Shown one piece after another: positions 1-7,495 of a DNA stretch of 64,000 nt. The position numbers were made by a program, and so were the translations under genes. This DNA comes from JAHJQQ01 sp963737555 (GTDB lineage Bacteria; Pseudomonadota; Gammaproteobacteria; Thiohalobacterales; Thiohalobacteraceae): the NCBI GenBank assembly GCA_963737555.1, contig CAVTTB010000002.1, positions 186,001-250,000 on the forward strand, given 5' to 3'. Every line of letters begins with the position of its first letter. Position 1 is the stretch's first letter. Under the pieces are notes generated by a model that saw only the letters and a program-made list of their open reading frames with translations, did not search any database and had not been told where the DNA came from.

Positions 1-721
1 CACCGGCGGACATTGAAGACCGCCGCATGGGCATCTACCGCGAGCTGTTCTTCAACAACCTGGACAGTTCCCTCACCGATACGCTGCCGGTACTGCATCG
101 TTGCTAACGACTGCGCATTGGCACTCACTGGTGCGCGATTTTATGGTCAAGCATCGCGCGCACTCGCCGTACTTCCTGGATATACCACGCGAGTTCCTCA
201 ACTATCTCGAACATGAACGCGGCGCGCATTCCCCCGATCATCACCTGGACCCGTCGTTCCTCTACGAACTGGCGCATTACGAGTGGGTCGAACTCGCGCT
301 ATCGGTGCACGATGCGCAGATCAATCCAATGGTCATCGAAACCGAGCGTGACCTGCTGGACGGCCACCCACTGCTGTCGCCATACGCCTGGCCGCTGCAA
401 TACCGTTTCGATGTGCAGCACATCCGCCCCGAGTATCAACCGACCGAGCCGCCCGCACAGCCAACCTACCTGCTGATCTATCGCGACGCCGAAGATGTTG
501 TGCGTTTTCTGGAACTCAATCCGGTCAGCGCGCGACTATTTTCTCTGCTCGCCGAACACGCCGATGATCCCACCTACACCGGGCGCCTGGCCCTGGAGTC
601 GGTTTGCCAGGAATTGCAGCACCCGCACCCCGAAACCGTCATGGCACACGGGGCGGAACAACTGCGGGACTGGCAAGCACGCGGCATCATCCTGGGAACG
701 CCGGCGGCCGGCTGCCCGTAA
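1..721 (+). CDS. HvfC/DUF2063-family RiPP maturation protein, 5'-truncated, one frameshift
   Basis: The reading frame enters the window already open. It begins with the DUF2063-type stretch YRELFFNNLDSSLTDTLPVL, hits a stop near 105, and continues in another frame from about 101 (LTTAHWHSLVRDFMVKHRA). Joining the two by one missing base near 97-105 gives the normal family order: an N-terminal HvfC/BufC DNA-binding-like domain, then the all-helical C-terminal part ending in AAGCP. In the family, HvfC works with the DUF692 enzyme HvfB to modify cysteines of a secreted copper-binding peptide (HvfA). The hvfA and hvfB genes would be expected just upstream, outside the window. The DoxX-type gene at 5417 looks like the matching HvfX partner. 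The frameshift is probably a sequence error. Confidence 0.75.
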
Positions 722-900
722 GGCGTAGTCAGGTCGAAGGCCTGTAATACGCTGGATGTATTCGTTCAACCCATCCAGAGAGATACCTGCTGCGCTATTG
801 CACCCTAGCGATTGAGCCCCCGCACCTAAAGCCCGCCCTCGCCGACGCCGCTATCCGGTAACACAAGTCCCCGTTCTTACGCCCGAATGGACACATCGTC

Positions 901-2499
901 ATGCCCGATGGACACAATCTGGTTACCCTCGCCCTCGACATGATGGCCACACTGTTCGTCGTCGCCTTGGGTTTAGCGCTGTTCGCCGTGGTGGTGATGT
1001 ACCTCATCGACATCACCCAGACCAAACAGGCGATCCGCCGCAACTATCCGGTCATCGGACGCTTCCGCTATTTCTTCGAGCATGTCGGCACCTTCTTCCG
1101 TCAGTATTTTTTCGCGATGGACCGCGAGGAGATGCCGTTCAATCGCGCCGAGCGTTCCTGGGTCTATCGCGCCGCGAAGAATGTCGATAGCACCGTGCCC
1201 TTCGGCTCGACCCGCGATCTGCGTCATCCCGGCACGGTGTTCTTCGTCAACTGCGCCTTTCCCACGCTCGGCGAAGACGCCATGCCGGCGCAGCCCATCA
1301 CCTTCGGACCGCACTGCGCGCAGCCCTATACCAGCGCCTCCATCTTCAATATCTCCGGGATGAGTTATGGCGCGATTTCACGTCCGGCGGTGCTGGCGCT
1401 GTCGAACGGCGCGCGCATGGCCGGTTGTTGGATGAACACCGGCGAGGGCGGCTTGTCGCCCTATCATCTCGAAGGCGGTGGCGACATCGTGTTTCAGATC
1501 GGCACGGCGAAATATGGCGTGTGCGATGCACAGGGGAAACTCGACGATGACAAGTTGCGCGCGATCGCCGCGCACAGCCAGGTGCGCATGTTCGAGATCA
1601 AAATGAGTCAGGGCGCCAAGCCCGGCAAGGGCGGCATCCTGCCTGGCGCGAAGGTCACCCAGGAGATCGCGCAGATCCGCGGCATTCCCGTGCATGTCGA
1701 TTCGATCAGCCCGAACCGGCACCCGGAGATCTGCAACGTCGGCGACCTGCTGGACATGATCGCACGCGTGCGCGGCGTCACCGGCAAACCCACCGGCTTC
1801 AAGATGGTGGTCGGCGATGAGCGTTTCTTCGACGATTTGTTTGCCGAGATTCTGCGCCGCGGCGTGCAGTCCGCGCCCGACTTCATCACCATCGACGGCG
1901 CCGAGGGCGGCACCGGCGCCGCGCCCATGAGCCTGCTCGACAATATGGGCATGCCGCTGCGCGAGGCATTACCCGTGGCGGTCGACAAGCTCTGCGAATA
2001 CGGTCTGCGCGAACGCGTGAAGGTGATCGCCTCGGGCAAGCTGGTCAACCCGGCCGAGGTCGCCTGGGCGCTGTGTGTCGGCGCCGATGCCGCCGTGTCC
2101 GCGCGCGCCTTCATGTTCGCGCTCGGTTGCATACAAGCACTGCAATGCAACAAAGACACCTGTCCGACCGGCATCACCACGCACAACCCGCGTCTGCAGA
2201 AAGGCCTCGACCCGGAGAGCAAGGCGGTGCGGGTGATGAATCTCGCCAAGAACATGGTCCACGAAGTCGGCGTGATCGCCCACGCCTGCGGCGTCGCCGC
2301 GCCGCGCGAACTCAATCGCCGGCATGCCCGCATCGTCACGGCGAATGGCACGTCGACGCCGCTCGATCAGCTGTTTCCGGAACCCAAGCCGCAACCGCAC
2401 GCCCTGCGCGATGAGGCCATTAGCCCGCTGATCGCGGAAAACCCGGGTCCGGAAAATCAGAGGTGGCTCAGAAAACAGTTTTCGAATTCAAAACGCTAG
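901..2499 (+). CDS. FMN-binding glutamate synthase family protein (GltB FMN/Fe-S domain type)
   Basis: This 532-residue protein has one strong N-terminal membrane segment (about residues 10-40), followed by the FMN-binding (beta/alpha)8 domain of glutamate synthase. Visible hallmarks are GAISRPAVLALSNGA, NTGEGGLSPYH, the KPGKGGILPG loop, ITIDGAEGGTGAAP, a phosphate-binding ASGKLVNPAEVA region, and a Cys pattern C-x5-C-x4-C (GCIQALQCNKDTCPTG) matching the [3Fe-4S] ligands of GOGAT. It lacks the class II amidotransferase and GXGXG domains, so it is not a full glutamate synthase. Stand-alone members are annotated as FMN-binding glutamate synthase family proteins; their electron donor and substrate are mostly unknown. 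The ATG at 901 has only a weak ribosome binding site. No neighbour suggests a pathway. Confidence 0.85.
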   Translation: MPDGHNLVTLALDMMATLFVVALGLALFAVVVMYLIDITQTKQAIRRNYPVIGRFRYFFEHVGTFFRQYFFAMDREEMPFNRAERSWVYRAAKNVDSTVPFGSTRDLRHPGTVFFVNCAFPTLGEDAMPAQPITFGPHCAQPYTSASIFNISGMSYGAISRPAVLALSNGARMAGCWMNTGEGGLSPYHLEGGGDIVFQIGTAKYGVCDAQGKLDDDKLRAIAAHSQVRMFEIKMSQGAKPGKGGILPGAKVTQEIAQIRGIPVHVDSISPNRHPEICNVGDLLDMIARVRGVTGKPTGFKMVVGDERFFDDLFAEILRRGVQSAPDFITIDGAEGGTGAAPMSLLDNMGMPLREALPVAVDKLCEYGLRERVKVIASGKLVNPAEVAWALCVGADAAVSARAFMFALGCIQALQCNKDTCPTGITTHNPRLQKGLDPESKAVRVMNLAKNMVHEVGVIAHACGVAAPRELNRRHARIVTANGTSTPLDQLFPEPKPQPHALRDEAISPLIAENPGPENQRWLRKQFSNSKR

Positions 2500-2663
2500 A
2501 TCCCAGCTTTTAGCCGAACGATAGTCAATTCAGACTTATCCCGTCTCATCCACGTGATTCATAAACTATGCTTACAGAGGGCATAGGAGTGTCGAATCCA
2601 TGGTTGGGAGGAGCTTATTTTCCCGCCTCTTTTTGTCGCTTCTGACGGCGTTGGCGCTGCTGG

Positions 2664-2786
2664 CCGGCGCTGCAACTGCGCTATCTGCAAACGCTGACCG
2701 AAATCGCCGGCGAACGCTCCAACACCATCGTCTTCCCGCTGCCGATGGATCTCATTGCACATCTGGTGGATAAACGACCCGATTGA
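2664..2786 (+). pseudogene. Slipin/stomatin (SPFH) C-terminal remnant
   Basis: A short open frame, with no start of its own, encodes LQLRYLQTLTEIAGERSNT followed by IVFPLPMDLIAHLVDKRPD and a stop. This is the conserved C-terminal end of slipins (bacterial stomatin-like SPFH proteins), which normally reads LRYLQTLTEIA-ER-STIVFPLP. The remaining roughly 200 residues of a slipin are absent from any frame upstream, where FMN-glutamate synthase ends at 2499. It therefore looks like a deletion remnant rather than a frameshifted gene. The last bases lie 26 nt before the start of the proline-rich ORF, so its former transcription unit may now feed that ORF. Confidence 0.7.
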
Positions 2787-2812
2787 AGACGCAAGAGATC
2801 AAGGAGGTAACA

Positions 2813-3001
2813 ATGATGCATACAAGCTATTACGCGGGCGATCCGGAGATTCCGCCGACGAGCCCACCCGAAGCGCCGCCTGTGCAGGTGCCGCCTGGGA
2901 TACCGCCGGGCAACCCTGTTGAAATTCCCGAACCACCACAGGAGTTGCCGCCCAGCGTGCCGCCGGAGATAACGCCTTATCCAGAATCAAAATCCAACTA
3001 A
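2813..3001 (+). CDS. Proline-rich small protein (62 aa), unknown function
   Basis: The ORF has a textbook Shine-Dalgarno (AAGGAGG, 5 nt before ATG at 2813), which favours this start over the in-frame ATG at 2783. About a third of its 62 residues are proline (21), arranged as repeated PPE, PPG and PPS units separated by short acidic or hydrophobic residues (for example GDPEIPPTSPPEAPP). There is no signal peptide, membrane segment or cysteine, and the protein is probably disordered. The many Pro-Pro pairs imply dependence on elongation factor P. I do not recognise a family with a known role. Such PP repeats could bind SH3-like, WW-like or EVH1-like domains or act as a linker, but that is conjecture. 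Confidence 0.55.
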   Translation: MMHTSYYAGDPEIPPTSPPEAPPVQVPPGIPPGNPVEIPEPPQELPPSVPPEITPYPESKSN

Positions 3002-3007
3002 GTGTGA

Positions 3008-3040
3008 ATCCCGGATTGCGCTGTGCTTCATCCGGGCTAC
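3008..3040. repeat. Half of a CCCGGAT...ATCCGGGCTAC palindromic element
   Basis: The sequence from TCCCGGATTGCGCTG to CATCCGGGCTAC matches one arm of the GTAGCCCGGAT repeats found complete at 31673 and 34559. It lies between the convergent proline-rich ORF and the EF-G-like gene. Confidence 0.55.
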
Positions 3041-3064
3041 ATGAAATTATTTCCGGGGTGCCGT

Positions 3065-5116
3065 TCACTCCTCCTCCGCCTTCGGCTTCCACTGCGCGGC
3101 GAGTTCGCTCTGACGTTTGGCGGGCACGGGTTCGTAGTGGCTGAATTCGAGCGTGAACGCGCCGCGGCCGGCGGTCATGGATTTGAACTTGCCGGCGTAG
3201 TCGTTGAGTTCGGCGAGCGGGGCGCTGGCGTCGATGGCGAGGCGGCCGTCGCTCAACGCGCGCGTGCCGAGCACTTGGCCGCGGCGGCCGGTGAGATCAC
3301 CGGTGATGCTGCCGACATCGTCATTGGGCACGGTCAGCACCAGTTTGATGATCGGTTCGAGCAATACCGGCCTGGCCGTGCGCGCGGCCTCGATGAAGGC
3401 CTTCTTGCCGGCGGTGACAAAGGCGACTTCCTTGGAATCCACGGTATGATGTTTGCCGTCATAGACGGTGACTTCGATATCCTGCAGCGGATAGCCGGCG
3501 ACCACGCCCATCTGCAGCGCCTGGCGCACACCCTTTTCCACCGCGGGAATGAATTGTCCGGGAATCGTCGCGCCCTTCACGGCATCGACAAAGCGAAAAC
3601 CCGCGCCACGTTCCAAGGGCGCGATGCGCAGATACACCTCGCCGAACTGGCCGGCGCCGCCGCTCTGCTTTTTATGCCGGTAATGGCCTTCCGCCGGCTG
3701 CGTGATGGTCTCGCGATACGGCACGCGCGGCGGCCGTGTCTGTGCGTCGATCTTGAAGCGTTCCTTCATCTGCTCCAAGGCCACGCGCAGATGCAGTTCG
3801 CCGAGACCGCGCAGCACCAATTCGTTTTGCTCGACATCCTGTTCCAGATGCAGACACGGGTCTTCCTCGACTAACCGATGCAGCGCGCCACTGAGTCGTT
3901 GCTCGTCGCCGCGGCTGCCCGCATCGATGGCCAGACCGAACACCGGCACCGGAAACGGCAGCGGTGTCATGTGCAGATAATCCTCTTCATGGGAATCGTG
4001 CAGCACGGCGTCGAAGTGCAGTTCTTCGATCTTTGCGATGGCGCAGATATCGCCGGGAATCCCGCTATCGACCTCGATCTGTTTATTGCCTTGCAGCTTG
4101 AACAGATGGCCGACCTTGAACGGCTTGCGACCGTCGCCGACGAACAGCTGGCTGTTCTTGGTCACGGTGCCTTGATGAATGCGGAACACGCCCAGCTTGC
4201 CGACGAAGGGATCGGCCATCACCTTGAAGACATGCGCGACAACATGTTTATCCGCGATCGGGCATGGCCGTGAACGGCTGCGCCGCTGCGCCCTCGCCCT
4301 TGAGAAACGGCCGCGGATTACCTTCCAGCGGGTTCGGCATCAGCCGCTCGAAGACATCCAACAACTCCGGCACGCCGGCGCCGCTGCGCGCCGAGACGAA
4401 ACAGATCGGCACCAGATGCCCTTCACGCAAGGCCTGCTCGAAGGGCGCGTGCAATTGCTCGGGTTTGAGCGTCTGACCTTGTTCGAGATACAGCTCCATC
4501 AGCGCCGCGTCGACTTCCACCACCTGATCGAGGATGCGCGCGTGCGCTTCACTCACCGAGGAGAAATCCGCCGCGCCGTCGGGATTGAAAAAGCAGTCGA
4601 CGACCTTACTGGCACCCGCGGCGGGCAGGTTCAGCGGCAGACACTCCGCGACCGAACTCTTCGCGCAAGCGCCGCGACCAGCGCTTCGAGGTGCGCGCCC
4701 GGCGCGTCGATGCGGTTGATGATGATCATGCGGCACAGCTTGCGCGCCGCCGCCCATTCCAGCATGCGCCGCGTGACCGGCTCGACACCGGCGACGGCGT
4801 CGATCACCACCGCCACGGTCTCCACCGCCGGCAGCGCCGCGATGGACTGGCCGATGAAGTCCGGCATGCCGGGCGTGTCGATGAGATTGAGATGCAGGCG
4901 CTCGTGATCGAAACTCACCACGCTGGACGACAGCGAATGTCCATAGGTCTTTTCCAGCGGCGAGTAGTCGCAGACGGTGTTGCCTTTGGCCACGTCGCCG
5001 GGCATGCCGATGACACCGGCGCGGTGCAGCAGGGCCTCGACCAGGGTGGTCTTGCCGCTGCCGCTCTGGCCGACCAGGGCGATATTGCGGATGGCGTCGA
5101 CGGAATAGTTGGGCAT
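3065..5116 (-). CDS. EF-G-like translation GTPase paralogue (frameshifted in three places)
   Basis: Three overlapping minus-strand frames join into one protein of about 683 residues with the full EF-G domain order: GTPase, domain II, III, IV (GQFGEVYLRIAPLERGAG region) and V. The P-loop is GQSGSGKTTL instead of the canonical GHxDxGKTT. The G3 motif is DTPGMPDF instead of DTPGHVDF, so the histidine that positions the hydrolytic water is Met. The G4 motif is NRID. These features place it in the EF-G-like paralogue group, not canonical FusA, and suggest poor or altered GTP hydrolysis. Frame repair needs removal of two bases near 4640-4680 and one near 4255, all probably sequence errors. It is a single-gene unit facing away from the HvfX gene. 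Confidence 0.8.
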
Positions 5117-5263
5117 GGGCGTGGCCTTGGTTGTGCGGTGTCAGCGGAGAGAGCTACCTAGAATAGTAGCGAATTTGATGGGCAGCTGCTCCTTTGATCC
5201 AGCGCAACACAATCGACATCTCGCTGAGAGGTCACCCGTCGCAGCACCCGTTCCAACGAGTAC

Positions 5264-5348
5264 GTAGGATGGGTGAAGGCGCTTGCGCCGTAACCCATCG
5301 GCAGCGGCACCGACCCTGATGGGTTTCGCTACGCTCTACCCATCCTAC
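5264..5348. repeat. GTAGGATGGGT / ACCCATCCTAC palindromic element, copy 1
   Basis: An 85-bp element begins GTAGGATGGGT and ends ACCCATCCTAC, with internal inverted copies of ACCCATC and GATGGGT. It is closely related to 16483-16565 and, less closely, to 32952-33076. It lies between the divergent EF-G-like and DoxX genes, so it sits in the upstream region of both. Confidence 0.85.
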
Positions 5349-5416
5349 GCGCTGGCAGGAACCATCTCCACCGGGGGCGGTCAACCTCCGCATCGACCGA
5401 TGACCGGAGACAGCCC

Positions 5417-6003
5417 ATGTTCAGCCTGTATACCTCGCTACAACGTCTGCTGGACTCGACGCGCGCCGTCGATTTTCTTGCCCCGCTCGCCTTGCGCTTG
5501 TATCTGGCACCGATCTTCTGGATGGCCGGCACCGGTAAACTCGCCGACATGGACAGCACCATCGCCTGGTTCGGCAATCCGGACTGGGGGCTCGGCCTGC
5601 CGTTCCCGATCGTGCTCGCCTGGGCCGCCGCGCTCACGGAGACGCTCGGCGCGGTGCTGCTGCTCATCGGCCTAGCGGTGCGTTGGGTCAGTCTGCCGTT
5701 GATGATCACCATGTTGGTGGCGATATTCACCGTGCATTGGCAGCAGGCTGGCAAGCCATCGCCGACACCAAATTCTGCCTGTTCAATTGCGCGGATGCGC
5801 AAGCCGCTGCCGAGCGCTTGCAACAGGCGCGCGCGCTGCTGGAAGAACACGGCAATTATGCGTGGCTGACCGAGCAAGGCAGCTTCGTCGTGCTGAACAA
5901 TGGCATTGAATTCGCCACGACGTATTTCATTATGCTGCTGACATTGTTCTTCATCGGCGGCGGGCGCTGGGTGAGCGTCGACGATTGGCTCGCGCGACGC
6001 TGA
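5417..6003 (+). CDS. DoxX-family membrane protein, HvfX-like (one frameshift)
   Basis: An N-terminal part of about 110 residues carries the DoxX four-helix signature (LALRLYLAPIFWMAGTGKLA, then ALTETLGAVLLLIGLAVR). It is joined by one missing base near 5745 to a C-terminal extension containing EEHGNYAWLTEQGSFVVLNN and a last membrane helix (TYFIMLLTLFFIGGG). That extension, absent from ordinary DoxX proteins, resembles the HvfX subfamily linked to HvfA/B/C copper-peptide loci. Its likely partner HvfC ends 4.7 kb upstream on the same strand, so the locus appears split. The start at 5417 has GGAG 8 nt upstream. Function in the family is uncertain: accessory to peptide maturation or respiration-linked chemistry in the inner membrane. 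Confidence 0.7.
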
Positions 6004-6008
6004 GTCGT

Positions 6009-7194
6009 TCACACGCACGCCACCACCAGCGGGATATGCAGTTCCGCCGTGCTCAAACCGCTGTGCACACCGGCGAAGAAGAACGGCTTCTCGCCGGCGA
6101 CATAATCTTTGATGACATGTTGTCCTTTGAGTAACAGCACATAATCACCACTGCGCGCCGCCAGTTCCGGATGCGCCGCGCCCAGGCCGAAGAAACCGCG
6201 CTCGATCAGTTCGGCGCTCGCCACGCATTCACAATACGGTTGCAGCACCTCGGCGACATAGCGCTCGAAGGCATTCGTGTGATCGGGACGTACATAGCAA
6301 TAGGCCGCACGCGGTTCACCGCACAAGGGCAGGCGCAGACAGGCGGCGAGATCGGGATGCTCGGCGAGTTGCACATAGTGTTCCGGGCCGGTGTCGATGA
6401 AACCGTGATCGGCGGTGATCACCACGCAGGTATCGGTGCCGGCGATGCCCTCGAGAAATTCACCGATGGCGCGATCGAGCGCTGCAAAATGCTGTTGCGC
6501 CTCCACACCACTGACACCTTTTTGATGCGCCAGCGAATCGAAGTCCGGCCAGTACGCGTAGATGAATTCGGGACCGTCGGCGGCCGTCACCAAACCGGTA
6601 AGCCGCGCGAAAAACTCATCCTGGGTTTGATACCCGAGCCGCCGGGCCGGCGCCGTGGTGGCCTGGCTGTAGGCTGAATCGACAATGCGCGCCGGACTCA
6701 AGACTGCCGCGGTCTTGTGCATAGCGGCGAACAGCGACGGCGCACCGAGGATCGATTCGACCTTGAGATCCGGCCGCCGCCAGATCCAAACCGCCGGCAC
6801 GACTGCGGAACGGCAGAATGCTGGTCACTATGCCGAATTCGCGCAGCCACATGAACCAGCCGGTGATGGCGTGCTGCTGCGGCGCGAGACCGGTGGTCAG
6901 CGTGGTGATGGCCGCCGCGGTCGTGGTGGGAAACACCGAATCCAACCGACCGCGCAAATGCCGGCGCAACACGCTGTCAGGCGGCTGTTGCAGTAGAAAT
7001 TCGTAGCCTAAGCCGTCGATGAGCAGCAACACGATGCGCCGCGCTGAGCGTAACTCTGCAGCAGATAGCAGGCCGGTCTCGGGATAATCGGTCGGCGGCG
7101 CGGCCATGGCACCCCGTAGGCTGGACATGAGATTGACCAGCGAGCCGCCCGCATAATCTGGACTCGGGAAAGATGTCATGAACCATTGTGCCAT
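6009..7194 (-). CDS. Type I phosphodiesterase / nucleotide pyrophosphatase family protein (one frameshift)
   Basis: Two minus-strand frames overlapping at about 6616-6800 form one protein of about 394 residues once a single base near 6775 is removed. Alkaline-phosphatase-superfamily metal and nucleophile motifs appear in order: LLLIDGLGYE (metal Asp), FPTTTAAAITTLTTG (nucleophile Thr), AYWPDFDSLAHQKG (Asp/His), VVITADHGF (Asp-His), and GVHSGLS (last His). There is no signal peptide, so it should be cytoplasmic or loosely associated. The family hydrolyses phosphodiester or pyrophosphate bonds; the natural substrate cannot be read from the sequence. It converges with the HvfX gene with only 5 bp between them. 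Confidence 0.78.
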
Positions 7195-7289
7195 TGGAAT
7201 GCACTACGACTGAACCTGCGCGCGGCACAGTTCGAAATGTGAAATATTCTTTTACGATTCGCACCCACGATCAGCCCCGACGCGCCCGC

Positions 7290-7318
7290 AAAAAAAAGCC
7301 CCGCTGGGGGAGCGGGGC
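7290..7318 (-). terminator. Rho-independent terminator after clpB
   Basis: Read on the minus strand, an 8-bp GC-rich stem (arms at 7298-7305 and 7311-7318, loop of five bases) is followed by eight U residues (7290-7297). It lies about 180 bp downstream of the clpB stop. The rest of 7195-7495 holds no other gene I can support. Confidence 0.9.
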
Positions 7319-7495
7319 GAACCTGATAAGCCAGCGATGCGGATCGCAAAACCATCAGGTGGAGGAGTCGGAAACCGACTGCTGTTCCGTTAATTAATAC
7401 ATAGCTCAGGTTTTAGTCCTTATCAAGGTTTCATCGAATTTGTTTTTGAAACTTTGATCTGGTTCCTTGTCTGTCAAATATTTGCCGCCTCTCTA

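Noticed and set aside
5264..5348. Palindromes as CRISPR repeats or phage attachment sites
   Set aside because: There is no regular repeat-spacer array, no cas gene and no integrase nearby; copies are dispersed and palindromic.
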